This document shows positions 51,036 through 60,009 of a stretch of 64,000 bases of DNA, in pieces. The translations under genes and the position numbers were made by a program. How positions within the stretch are numbered: the first letter of the stretch is position 1; every line of letters starts with the position of its first letter. Source of the DNA: an uncultured Lachnospiraceae bacterium (GTDB lineage Bacteria; Bacillota_A; Clostridia; Lachnospirales; Lachnospiraceae); the NCBI GenBank assembly GCA_947564305.1, contig CANOBT010000009.1, positions 5,057 through 69,056 of the forward strand, written 5' to 3'. The notes beneath the pieces were generated by a model. That model saw nothing but the letters and a program-made list of their open reading frames with translations. It was not told the DNA's origin and did not search any database.

Positions 51036-52715
51036 ATGCAGTTGACAGGGGCAGACATTGTAATAGAGTGTTTGAAAGAGCAAGGTGTGGATACTGTTTT
51101 TGGATATCCGGGCGGAGCAATTTTGAATGTATATGACGCGTTATATAAGCATAGTGATGAAATAAAGCATATTCTCACATCCCACGAACAAGGGGCGGCT
51201 CATGCTGCGGACGGATATGCCCGTGCGACCGGTAAGGTTGGTGTTTGTTTTGCGACCAGCGGGCCTGGGGCAACGAATCTGGTAACAGGGATTGCAACGG
51301 CATATATGGATTCTATTCCGGTGGTCGCAATCACCTGTAATGTAGGGGTATCTCTTCTCGGAAAAGATAGTTTCCAGGAGATTGATATTACGGGAATTAC
51401 TATGCCGATTACGAAACACAACTATATAGTGAAAGATGTGAACCAGTTGGCAGATACGATTCGGGATGCATTTCGGATTGCAAGATCAGACAGGCCGGGT
51501 CCTGTTTTGATTGATATACCCAAAGATGTAACTGCCAATCAGGCAGAGTATACAAAGGCAGAGATTGAGCCATATTTCCCTGATTCCAGCCAGATTCAGG
51601 AGGAAGAGATTGAAACGGCAGTTTCGATGATTGAGGAATCAGAGCGTCCGTATATTTTTGTGGGCGGCGGTGCAGTGCTTTCAGGAGCCAGTGAAGAATT
51701 GATGGAATTTGTCAATAAGGTGGATGCACCTGTAACGGATTCTTTGATGGGGAAAGGTGCATTTCCGGGAACCGATAAGCGTTATACCGGAATGTTGGGG
51801 ATGCACGGCACAAAAACTTCTAATTTTGGGGTTAGTGAATGCGATTTGCTGATTGTATTTGGCGCCCGTTTTAGCGACCGTGTCACAGGTAATACTCAGT
51901 CCTTTGCAAAAAATGCAAAAATCCTGCAGTTTGACGTGGACCCGGCGGAGATGAATAAAAATGTGATTATTACTGCCGGGGTAACCGGAGATATCAGGGA
52001 AGCGCTGAAAAAAGTGAATCAGAAGCTTTCCAGGCAGTCTCATCCGGAATGGATGGAGAAAATCCAGGAGTATCAGACAAAATATCCGATGAAATATCAT
52101 CCTGAAGGTCTGACAGGTCCCTTTGTTATTGAAGAGATTTATCGTCAGACAAAAGGGGATGCCTTGATTGTCACAGAGGTGGGGCAGCATCAGATGTGGG
52201 CAGCACAGTATTATAGATATTCTAAGCCAAGAACCTTGCTTACGTCCGGAGGATTAGGAACCATGGGCTATGGGTTGGGTGCCTCCCTGGGAGCAAAAAT
52301 GGGCTGTCCGGAGAAAACAGTTGTGAACATCGCAGGGGATGGATGTTTCCGCATGAATATGAATGAGATTGCGACCGCGGTACGTCATCAGATTCCGATT
52401 ATCGAAGTAGTGATCAACAATCATGTACTCGGTATGGTACGTCAGTGGCAGAATCTATTTTATGGACAACGCTATTCCGCGACAGTATTGGCTGATGGTG
52501 TTGATTTTGCAAAATTGGCGGAGGCAATGGGGGCAGTCGGCATTTGTGTAACTACTCAGGAAGAGTTCCGGAAAGCATTTGCAAAGGCGATGGAGATGAA
52601 TCAGCCGGTACTGATTGACTGCCAGATTGATTCTGATGACAAAGTGTGGCCAATGGTCGCACCCGGAGCTGCAATCAGTGAGGCCTTTGATGAAGAGGAT
52701 TTGGACAAAAAATAG
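51036..52715 (+). CDS. ilvB: Acetolactate synthase, large subunit
   Basis: This 559-residue ThDP enzyme condenses pyruvate with pyruvate or 2-oxobutyrate. Motifs are VDTVFGYPGGAILNVYDALY, SHEQGAAHAADGYARATGKV (catalytic Glu), FQEIDITGIT, and the ThDP motif GDGCFRMNMNEIATAV ending VVINNH. The ATG at 51036 follows GAGGAGG. No small subunit (ilvN) lies next to it, so feedback control depends on a gene elsewhere. Confidence 0.95.
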   Translation: MQLTGADIVIECLKEQGVDTVFGYPGGAILNVYDALYKHSDEIKHILTSHEQGAAHAADGYARATGKVGVCFATSGPGATNLVTGIATAYMDSIPVVAITCNVGVSLLGKDSFQEIDITGITMPITKHNYIVKDVNQLADTIRDAFRIARSDRPGPVLIDIPKDVTANQAEYTKAEIEPYFPDSSQIQEEEIETAVSMIEESERPYIFVGGGAVLSGASEELMEFVNKVDAPVTDSLMGKGAFPGTDKRYTGMLGMHGTKTSNFGVSECDLLIVFGARFSDRVTGNTQSFAKNAKILQFDVDPAEMNKNVIITAGVTGDIREALKKVNQKLSRQSHPEWMEKIQEYQTKYPMKYHPEGLTGPFVIEEIYRQTKGDALIVTEVGQHQMWAAQYYRYSKPRTLLTSGGLGTMGYGLGASLGAKMGCPEKTVVNIAGDGCFRMNMNEIATAVRHQIPIIEVVINNHVLGMVRQWQNLFYGQRYSATVLADGVDFAKLAEAMGAVGICVTTQEEFRKAFAKAMEMNQPVLIDCQIDSDDKVWPMVAPGAAISEAFDEEDLDKK

Positions 52716-52800
52716 TTATGGTTTACGGTTTGTGGACCATATAAAAATAGGTGACAGTTGTTTACAAGAATTGGTTAGAGATTGACAGGAGGAATGAAAG

Positions 52801-53883
52801 ATGGGTAGAGTTTATAATTTTTCAGCAGGACCGGCAGTGCTTCCGGAGGAAGTATTGAAATCAGCGGCAGAGGAGATGTTGGACTACAAGGGAACCGGAA
52901 TGTCTGTTATGGAGATGAGCCACCGTTCCAAAGCCTATGAGCAGATTATCACAGAGGCAGAGACAGATTTACGAGACCTGCTTGGGATTCCGGACAATTA
53001 TAAGGTGCTGTTCCTGCAGGGTGGTGCTTCCCAGCAATTTGCCATGATTCCGATGAATCTGATGAAGAATAAAGTAGCAGATTATATCATTACAGGGCAG
53101 TGGGCAAAAAAAGCAGCACAGGAGGCAGAAAAATACGGAAAAGTGAATCGCATCGCATCTTCGGAGGACCAGACATATTCTTATATTCCAGATTGTTCGG
53201 ATTTGCCGATCTCAGAGGACGCAGATTATGTATATATCTGTGAGAATAATACGATTTACGGCACAAAATATAAAGAACTGCCAAATACCAAAGGAAAAAC
53301 CTTAGTGGCGGACGTTTCCTCCTGTTTCTTATCCGAACCGATGGATGTGACAAAATATGGGATTGTGTACGGAGGTGTCCAGAAAAATATCGGACCGGCA
53401 GGAACTGTGATTGTGATTATCCGGGAGGATTTGATTACAGAGGATGTACTTACAGGTACGCCAACCATGCTTACATATAAAATCCATGCAGATGCAAAAT
53501 CTTTATACAATACACCGCCGGCCTATGGTATTTATATTTGCGGAAAGGTGTTTAAGTGGCTGAAAGATATGGGCGGATTGGAAGTGATGAAAGCATGCAA
53601 TGAAAAAAAGGCAAAGCTTTTGTATGATTTCCTGGATCAGAGCAAACTATTCAAAGGCACAGTCAATCCAAAAGATCGTTCCTTGATGAATGTACCTTTT
53701 GTGACAGGAGATGCGGATTTGGATGCAAAATTTGTGAAAGAGTCAAAAGCGGCAGGACTTGAAAACCTGAAAGGGCACAGGACAGTAGGCGGTATGCGTG
53801 CAAGCATTTATAACGCAATGCCATACGAGGGTGTAGAAGCGCTGGTAGCATTTATGAAGAAGTTTGAAGAGGAGAATCTGTAA
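52801..53883 (+). CDS. serC: Phosphoserine aminotransferase
   Basis: This 360-residue PLP enzyme makes phosphoserine from 3-phosphohydroxypyruvate. Motifs are YNFSAGPAVLPEEVLKSAAE, LFLQGGASQQFAMIPMNL, VADVSSCFLSEPMD, and the PLP lysine in YGGVQKNIGPAG. AGGAGGAATG precedes the start. The next gene, serA, begins two bases after its stop: a serine operon. Confidence 0.96.
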   Translation: MGRVYNFSAGPAVLPEEVLKSAAEEMLDYKGTGMSVMEMSHRSKAYEQIITEAETDLRDLLGIPDNYKVLFLQGGASQQFAMIPMNLMKNKVADYIITGQWAKKAAQEAEKYGKVNRIASSEDQTYSYIPDCSDLPISEDADYVYICENNTIYGTKYKELPNTKGKTLVADVSSCFLSEPMDVTKYGIVYGGVQKNIGPAGTVIVIIREDLITEDVLTGTPTMLTYKIHADAKSLYNTPPAYGIYICGKVFKWLKDMGGLEVMKACNEKKAKLLYDFLDQSKLFKGTVNPKDRSLMNVPFVTGDADLDAKFVKESKAAGLENLKGHRTVGGMRASIYNAMPYEGVEALVAFMKKFEEENL

Positions 53884-53884
53884 G

Positions 53885-55048
53885 ATGTTTAAATATCAAT
53901 GCCTGAATCCAATTGCACAGGTTGGAATTGAAAAATTTGACGAGAACTATATTAAAACAGAAAAACCGGAAGAGACAGATGCGATTCTTGTCCGTAGTGC
54001 TGCCATGCATGACATGCAGTTTGGGAGCAATTTAAAAGCGATAGCCCGTGCAGGAGCCGGAGTGAACAATATTCCTTTAGAAAAGTGTGCGGAACAAGGA
54101 ATTGTAGTATTCAATACACCAGGGGCTAATGCTAACGGAGTAAAAGAATTGGTTCTTGCGGGAATGCTTCTTGCAGCGAGAGATGTCATTGGCGGTATCA
54201 ACTGGGTACAGGAGCATGAAGAAGACGGTGATCTGGCAAAGGAAGCGGAGAAAGCAAAAAAAGCATTTGCCGGAAGCGAGATTGATGGTAAAAAGCTAGG
54301 GGTCATCGGTCTGGGTGCAATCGGTGTGCGTGTTGCCAATGCTGCAATTCATTTGGGGATGGATGTCTATGGATACGATCCATACGTGTCTGTAGATGCT
54401 GCATGGCAGTTGTCCAGGAATATTCATCATGCAAAAACAGTAGATGAACTTTATAAAGAGTGTGACTATATTACTATTCATGTACCGGCAATGGAGAGCA
54501 CCAAGGGAATGATCAATCGGGAAGCTATCAGCCTCATGAAAAAGGATGTTACAATTTTGAATTTTGCCAGAGATGTGTTGGTGGACGGAGAAGCAATCGT
54601 AGATGCATTGCTGTCCGGCTCAGTAAAAAGGTATGTGACGGACTTTCCAACTCCGGAGATTGCAGGCGTAAAAGGTGCAATTGTGATTCCGCATCTTGGG
54701 GCATCGACAGAGGAGTCTGAGGATAATTGTGCAAAGATGGCTGTCAAGGAGCTGAGAGATTATCTTGAGAATGGAAATATTACACATTCTGTAAATTTCC
54801 CGGACTGTAATATGGGAGTAAAGGAAGAGGTGAGCAGGATTACGATCCTGCATCATAATATCCCGAATATGCTGGGGCAGTTTACAGGACTTCTTGCGAA
54901 AGAAAATATGAATATTACCTTGATGACGAATAAGAGTAAGAAAAAATATGCGTATACGATGATAGATGTGGATGCGGAAGTTTCCAAGGATGTGGAAGCA
55001 AGACTTGAGGAAATTGAAGGAGTGTTGAAAATCCGGGTAATCAGTTGA
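53885..55048 (+). CDS. serA: D-3-phosphoglycerate dehydrogenase
   Basis: This 387-residue NAD enzyme performs the first step of serine synthesis. The Rossmann motif VIGLGAIGVRVANAAIHLGM, the catalytic-site stretch LNFARDVLVDGEAIVDALLS and VIPHLGASTEES are present, and a C-terminal ACT domain (about 315-387, ITILHHNIPNMLGQFTGLLA) suggests serine feedback. The ATG at 53885 is two bases after serC; its ribosome site (GAAGAGGAG) lies within serC. Confidence 0.95.
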   Translation: MFKYQCLNPIAQVGIEKFDENYIKTEKPEETDAILVRSAAMHDMQFGSNLKAIARAGAGVNNIPLEKCAEQGIVVFNTPGANANGVKELVLAGMLLAARDVIGGINWVQEHEEDGDLAKEAEKAKKAFAGSEIDGKKLGVIGLGAIGVRVANAAIHLGMDVYGYDPYVSVDAAWQLSRNIHHAKTVDELYKECDYITIHVPAMESTKGMINREAISLMKKDVTILNFARDVLVDGEAIVDALLSGSVKRYVTDFPTPEIAGVKGAIVIPHLGASTEESEDNCAKMAVKELRDYLENGNITHSVNFPDCNMGVKEEVSRITILHHNIPNMLGQFTGLLAKENMNITLMTNKSKKKYAYTMIDVDAEVSKDVEARLEEIEGVLKIRVIS

Positions 55049-55070
55049 TTTGCCTTTGCAGGAGGAAAGA

Positions 55071-55742
55071 ATGGGAGGACATCAAGAAAATTCTCTGAGC
55101 GGCCGTGTGTTTCAGAGTATTCGGGATGGGATACTGAACGGAAAATATAAGGAACACGATGAATTGAGAGAGGTTACGATCGGCAAGGAGCTTGGAGTGA
55201 GTCGGACACCTGTGCGTGAGGCGCTTCGGCAGTTGGAACTAGAAGGGTTGGTAACCATTATTCCAAACAAAGGAGCCTATGTAACTGGTATTTCAGAGAA
55301 AGACGTGAATGACATTTATGAGATACGTTTCATGTTGGAGGGGCTCTGCGTAAGATGGGCAACAGAGCATATTACGTCAGAGGAACTAGATCAATTGGAA
55401 GAAATTATCTTGCTCTCAGAATTTCACATGAAGCGGGGCGGTACCAGTTTTGAACAGATCATGGAATTGGACGGCAGATTTCATATGGTTTTGTATGAGG
55501 CGTGCAAAAGCAGAATGTTAAGCCATGTACTGACAGATTTTCACAAGTATGTATTGGCTGCAAGAAAATCTTCTATGGTTTCAGAAGAGCGTGTAAGAAA
55601 ATCAATTCGAGAACATAAACAGATTTTACGTGCGATTCGGGATAAGGATGCTGATATGGCAGAGCAGCTTGCAAATGAGCATATCCGGAATGTGATACAA
55701 AATCGAAAGATGCAGGAGATAGAGGAGCAGGCTATAGTTTAA
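55071..55742 (+). CDS. GntR/FadR-type transcriptional regulator
   Basis: This 223-residue regulator has an N-terminal winged helix (residues 10-75: REVTIGKELGVSRTPVREAL, then LEGLVTIIPNKGAYV) and a C-terminal FCD ligand domain (85-215) with metal-binding residues in ELDGRFHMVLYEAC and IREHKQILRAI. FCD regulators sense carboxylates, and the next gene, icd, begins 13 bases downstream. Control of icd in response to a TCA-type acid is a reasonable inference. GCAGGAGGAAAG precedes the ATG. Confidence 0.88.
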   Translation: MGGHQENSLSGRVFQSIRDGILNGKYKEHDELREVTIGKELGVSRTPVREALRQLELEGLVTIIPNKGAYVTGISEKDVNDIYEIRFMLEGLCVRWATEHITSEELDQLEEIILLSEFHMKRGGTSFEQIMELDGRFHMVLYEACKSRMLSHVLTDFHKYVLAARKSSMVSEERVRKSIREHKQILRAIRDKDADMAEQLANEHIRNVIQNRKMQEIEEQAIV

Positions 55743-55755
55743 GGAGGACTGACAA

Positions 55756-56958
55756 ATGGGAAAAATCAAAATGACGACACCAATTGTGGAAATGGACGGG
55801 GATGAGATGACCCGCATCCTCTGGAAGATGATCAAAGAACATCTTCTGGAGCCATTTATTGAATTAAATACAGAATACTACGATCTGGGGCTGGAACACC
55901 GCAATGAGACAAACGACCAGGTTACAGTGGATTCTGCAAATGCGACAAAGAAATACAAGGTTGCCGTGAAATGTGCAACCATTACACCAAATGCAGCGCG
56001 GATGGACGAGTATGATTTGAAAGAAATGTGGAAGAGCCCGAATGGTACAATTCGTGCGATTTTGGACGGTACAGTGTTCCGCGCGCCTATCGTGGTAAAG
56101 GGAATTGAACCATGTGTGAAGAACTGGAAGAAACCGATTACTATCGCGAGACATGCCTATGGAGATGTATACAAGAATACAGAAATGAAGATTTCAGGGG
56201 CAGGAAAGGTAGAACTTGTCTATACGGCAGAGGATGGAACAGAATCTAGAGAATTGGTGCATGAATTTGCAGGGCCAGGAGTGGCACAGGGAATGCATAA
56301 CATCAGCCAGTCCATTGAAAGTTTCGCAAGAAGCTGTTTCAACTATGCGTTGGATATAAAGCAGGACCTTTGGTTCGCTACAAAAGACACGATTTCAAAG
56401 AAATATGACCATACTTTTAAAGATATTTTCCAGGAAATTTTCGATGCGGAATACGCGGAAAAATTTGAGAAAGCAGGAATCGTCTATTTCTATACTTTGA
56501 TTGACGACGCAGTGGCACGTGTGATGAAATCGGAAGGCGGTTATATCTGGGCATGTAAGAACTATGATGGAGATGTAATGAGCGATATGGTCTCCTCCGC
56601 ATTTGGTTCCCTTGCCATGATGACCTCCGTACTGGTATCACCAGATGGCTATTACGAATACGAGGCTGCCCACGGCACTGTGCAGCGCCATTACTACAAG
56701 CATTTAAAAGGGGAAGAGACTTCCACCAACTCTGTAGCAACTATTTTCGCCTGGACAGGCGCCCTGCGCAAACGCGGAGAACTGGACGGCAACCAGGAAT
56801 TAGTGGAGTTTGCAGATAAGTTGGAAAAAGCAACCGTAGACACAATCGAGTCCGGAGAAATGACAAAAGACCTGGCCCTGATCACTACGATGGAAAACCC
56901 AACCGTATTGAATAGCGAAGACTTCATAAAGGCCATCGCAAAAAGAATCCAAATGTAA
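55756..56958 (+). CDS. icd: NADP-dependent isocitrate dehydrogenase
   Basis: This 400-residue enzyme of the eukaryote-like type II class converts isocitrate to 2-oxoglutarate. Motifs are [40 protein letters not shown], a metal site near [20 protein letters not shown] and [20 protein letters not shown]. It supplies 2-oxoglutarate and NADPH for amino acid synthesis. AAGGAGGAC precedes the start; it is probably co-transcribed with the GntR gene. Confidence 0.95.
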   Translation: MGKIKMTTPIVEMDGDEMTRILWKMIKEHLLEPFIELNTEYYDLGLEHRNETNDQVTVDSANATKKYKVAVKCATITPNAARMDEYDLKEMWKSPNGTIRAILDGTVFRAPIVVKGIEPCVKNWKKPITIARHAYGDVYKNTEMKISGAGKVELVYTAEDGTESRELVHEFAGPGVAQGMHNISQSIESFARSCFNYALDIKQDLWFATKDTISKKYDHTFKDIFQEIFDAEYAEKFEKAGIVYFYTLIDDAVARVMKSEGGYIWACKNYDGDVMSDMVSSAFGSLAMMTSVLVSPDGYYEYEAAHGTVQRHYYKHLKGEETSTNSVATIFAWTGALRKRGELDGNQELVEFADKLEKATVDTIESGEMTKDLALITTMENPTVLNSEDFIKAIAKRIQM

Positions 56959-56987
56959 AATCATATAACAACTGGGTTTAGTTACAT

Positions 56988-57050
56988 AAAAATCAGCAAA
57001 ACTGTCCCCGCGGATCACGCTTTCAGGGATTTTTGCTGATTTTTTATTTT
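56988..57050 (+). terminator. Terminator after icd
   Basis: AAAAATCAGCAAAA pairs with TTTTTGCTGATTTTT across a 29-base loop and is followed by further T. Confidence 0.88.
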
Positions 57051-57071
57051 CAGATTGCAAGGAATGCAGTT

Positions 57072-57200
57072 CAGAGAAAGAAAATTGTCCAAAGGAACCT
57101 CTCAAACAACGCCAGCGCTTAGCGAGGTCCTTTCGAGCTTAGCACTGCTGCGTTGTCTGCGAAGCGAAAGCGGGGTGACGTGGACAATTTTCTTTCTCTG
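57072..57200. repeat. Palindromic intergenic element (MITE/REP-like)
   Basis: A perfect 19-bp inverted repeat, CAGAGAAAGAAAATTGTCC (57072-57090), and its complement (57182-57200) frame 91 bases. Inside, ACAACGC (57106-57112) pairs with GCGTTGT (57150-57156), and the GC-rich core repeats GCTTAGC-like words. No ORF lies within. It is probably a non-autonomous mobile repeat or a structured RNA; flanking target duplications are not obvious. Confidence 0.7.
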
Positions 57201-57253
57201 AGCGGACCCTGCAACCATAAATAACAAAATCTGTCAAAAACCATTTTTCCTCA

Positions 57254-57282
57254 TTGAAATTTCCCAACAAGTGGTTTATACT
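57254..57282 (+). promoter_or_regulatory. Promoter of the decarboxylase cluster
   Basis: TTGAAA (57254-57259), 17 bases, TATACT (57277-57282), about 60 bases before the first start codon. Confidence 0.7.
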
Positions 57283-57343
57283 AAAATAGGCATAAATTCT
57301 GGTTTAATTTTATAAACTAATTTTCTATATGGAGGGCTAAAGT

Positions 57344-58780
57344 ATGAGCTACAATGCAACTGGGAACCCAGCAAGCAGAAGAATTGCCGCACTGCTTGAT
57401 GAGGGAAGCTTTGTTGAAATCGGTGGCGCTGTCACAGCGAGAAGTACAGATTTCAACCTGCAGGCAAAAGAGACTCCATCTGACGGTGTCATCACCGGGT
57501 ATGGAGTAATTGATGGTAATCTGGTGTATGTATACAGCCAGGATGCGACCGTGTTAAAGGGAGCAGTCGGTGAGATGCATGCAAAGAAGATTGCAAATAT
57601 TTATGATATGGCAATGAAAATGGGGGCACCGGTGATCGGGCTGGCTGACTGTGCCGGTCTTCGGCTTCAGGAGGCGACTGATGCACTGGAGGCGTTTGGA
57701 AGTCTGTATTTTAAGCAGTCTATGGCGTCTGGTGTGATCCCACAGATTACCGCAATCTTTGGCATGTGTGGCGGCGGCCTCGCAGTGGTGCCAGGATTAA
57801 CTGATTTCACATTTATGGAGAGCAAGGAAGGCAAATTGTTCGTCAATTCTCCGAATGCCCTGGCGGGAAATGAGATTTCAAAATGTGATACTTCCAGTGC
57901 TGAGTATCAGAGCCAGACATCAGGTCTTGTAGATGGTATTGGTACGGAAGAAGAAATTCTTGGCCAGATTCGTTCTTTAATCAGTATGATTCCAGCTAAT
58001 AATGAAGATGATAATTCCTATGAGGACTGCACGGATGATTTGAACCGTGTCTGCACAGACCTTGCGAATGCATCAGAGGATACCGGGATTGCCCTTGCGA
58101 CTATTTCTGACAACCAGATTTTCTTTGAAGTGAAGAAAGAGTATGCAAAAAGTATGGTGACGGGATTTATCCGCCTGAATGGCATTACGATTGGTGCGGT
58201 TGCCAATCGTTCCAAAATTTATGATGCGGATGGAAATGCAGAGAGCTTCGATACAGTACTGACTGTGGATGGCTGTAAGAAGGCTGCGGATTTCTTGAAT
58301 TTCTGTGATGCATTTTCGATTCCGGTCCTGACATTGACGAATGTGACAGGTTATGAAGCTACCAAAGAATCCGAAAAAGACATGGCAAAGAGCGTTGCAA
58401 AACTGACCTATGCATTTGCTAATGCAACGGTGCCAAAGGTGAATGTGATTGTTGGTAAGGCGTTCGGAAGTGCTTATGTAGCTATGAACAGCAAATCCAT
58501 CGGAGCTGATATGGTCTATGCATGGCCGGATTCAGAGATTGGTATGATGGATGCGGGCCTTGCGGCAAAAATCATGTATGCGGATGCAGATGCAGAAGTA
58601 CAGAAGGAAAAGGCAGCAGCGTACAAGGAGCTGCAGTCCAGTCCGATGTCTGCAGCAAGACGGGGATATGTGGATGCAATCATTGAACCTGCAGACACCA
58701 GAAAATATGTGATCGGAGCATTTGAAATGCTGTTCACAAAAAGAGAGGATCGTCCGGACAAAAAGCACGGTACGGTTTAG
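57344..58780 (+). CDS. mmdA: Carboxyltransferase subunit (MmdA-like)
   Basis: This 478-residue acyl-CoA carboxylase/decarboxylase carboxyltransferase has two crotonase-like halves. The first carries TPSDGVITGYGVIDGNLVYV, GLADCAGLRLQEATDALEAF and IFGMCGGGLAVVPGLTDF; the second NVIVGKAFGSAYVAMNSKSI and the SEIGMMDAGLAAKIMYAD stretch. It transfers carboxyl between an acyl-CoA and biotin. The neighbours are gamma-like, biotin carrier and beta sodium-pump subunits, so it is probably the alpha subunit of a methylmalonyl-CoA-type decarboxylase. TGGAGGGC precedes the ATG. Confidence 0.87.
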   Translation: MSYNATGNPASRRIAALLDEGSFVEIGGAVTARSTDFNLQAKETPSDGVITGYGVIDGNLVYVYSQDATVLKGAVGEMHAKKIANIYDMAMKMGAPVIGLADCAGLRLQEATDALEAFGSLYFKQSMASGVIPQITAIFGMCGGGLAVVPGLTDFTFMESKEGKLFVNSPNALAGNEISKCDTSSAEYQSQTSGLVDGIGTEEEILGQIRSLISMIPANNEDDNSYEDCTDDLNRVCTDLANASEDTGIALATISDNQIFFEVKKEYAKSMVTGFIRLNGITIGAVANRSKIYDADGNAESFDTVLTVDGCKKAADFLNFCDAFSIPVLTLTNVTGYEATKESEKDMAKSVAKLTYAFANATVPKVNVIVGKAFGSAYVAMNSKSIGADMVYAWPDSEIGMMDAGLAAKIMYADADAEVQKEKAAAYKELQSSPMSAARRGYVDAIIEPADTRKYVIGAFEMLFTKREDRPDKKHGTV

Positions 58781-58794
58781 TGAGGTGAGGCGAA

Positions 58795-59571
58795 GTGAAG
58801 AAAAAATTAAGTATAGCGGGGCTTGTCCTTATCCTAATCTTCAGCCTGGCAGGATGCGGGAGCAAGTCAACCGGAAATGAGTATAATCAGGACGAACTGG
58901 AGCAGTATGCGAATGCGATCATCCTGAATTTCAGCAGTATGTCGGAAGCGGATTTTGAAGAATATCAGTCCATGTCTGATTATGCCCTGGATTATACGTT
59001 GATGATGACGCGACTTCCGGTTTCGTCAGAGGATCTGCGCACCATGATGGATTCCTGGAGATCCGGACTGGAGGACTGCGGGGAGTTTCAGGAGATTGGG
59101 GAATTTACCATGGAGGTTACCAACACTGGTGCGGTGCTGACAGCTCCGATAACGGCAGAGAGACCTGCGGATCTCCAATTCTCCTTTGACGAGAATGGAC
59201 AGATGGAAAGCCTGACGGTGAATGCACATTATTCCACAGGTGAGATTTTGACAAAAGCAGGACTGAATACACTTCTGGGAATGGGAACTGTATTTGTAGT
59301 ATTGATTTTCATTTCCTTTATTATTTCGTTGTTCAAGAAGATTCCGGAGTTGGAAGAAAAGTTTAAGAAGAAGGAAAATGTGCCAGCAGCTCCTGCACCG
59401 GTTGCGGCGGCTGTACCTGAGCCGGTACTGGAAGTTCAGACTGATGACAGTGAACTGATTGCGGTCATTGCGGCAGCGATTGCAGCAGCGGAGGGAACGA
59501 CTACGGACGGCTTTATTGTTCGTTCTATAAAGAGAAGAAAATCCAACAAGTGGGGTTCATCTACGAGATGA
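58795..59571 (+). CDS. OadG-like subunit with lipoprotein N-terminus
   Basis: This 258-residue protein begins at GTG 58795 after GAGGTGAGGCG. It has a signal peptide with lipobox SLAGC (Cys near residue 21), an external domain, one membrane helix at about residues 163-185 (LGMGTVFVVLIFISFIISLF) and a Pro/Ala linker before a short charged end. The C-terminal part matches the gamma subunit of sodium-pumping decarboxylases. A lipoprotein domain fused before OadG is a Clostridia variant. Confidence 0.78.
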   Translation: MKKKLSIAGLVLILIFSLAGCGSKSTGNEYNQDELEQYANAIILNFSSMSEADFEEYQSMSDYALDYTLMMTRLPVSSEDLRTMMDSWRSGLEDCGEFQEIGEFTMEVTNTGAVLTAPITAERPADLQFSFDENGQMESLTVNAHYSTGEILTKAGLNTLLGMGTVFVVLIFISFIISLFKKIPELEEKFKKKENVPAAPAPVAAAVPEPVLEVQTDDSELIAVIAAAIAAAEGTTTDGFIVRSIKRRKSNKWGSSTR

Positions 59572-59612
59572 TGTATCCATCGGTAAAGTGAAATCAGGAG
59601 GAGATTAATAAG

Positions 59613-59987
59613 ATGAAAAATTATACAATCACAGTGAATGGAAATGTCTATGATGTAACGGTAGAAGAGAATGGCGCAGGCGCAGCTCCTGCAGCAAGAC
59701 CAACGGCAGCTCCGGTTGCGGCGGCAGCGCCAAAGGCGGCTCCTGCAGCTCCAAAGGCAGCGGCAGGCGCAGGCAGCATTCAGGTAAAAGCAGGTGCGGC
59801 AGGAAAGGTATTTAAGATTGAAGCGAACGTAGGACAAAGTGTACAGGCGGGTGATCCGGTTGTTATCATTGAGGCCATGAAGATGGAAATCCCAGTCGTT
59901 GCCCCGGAGGCAGGAACAGTTGCTAGTATTGATGTAGCAGTCGGCGATGCCGTAGAAGCAGGAGCAGTATTGGCTACATTAAACTAG
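59613..59987 (+). CDS. Biotin carboxyl carrier protein
   Basis: This 124-residue carrier has an N-terminal strand (NYTITVNGNVYDVTVEE), an Ala/Pro-rich flexible linker (about 23-50) and a biotinyl domain with VIIEAMKMEIPVVAPEAG, where the central Lys takes biotin. It moves the carboxyl group between the carboxyltransferase and beta subunits. AGGAGGAG precedes the start. Confidence 0.93.
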   Translation: MKNYTITVNGNVYDVTVEENGAGAAPAARPTAAPVAAAAPKAAPAAPKAAAGAGSIQVKAGAAGKVFKIEANVGQSVQAGDPVVIIEAMKMEIPVVAPEAGTVASIDVAVGDAVEAGAVLATLN

Positions 59988-60009
59988 TTTAAATACGGAG
60001 GTTTAACAA

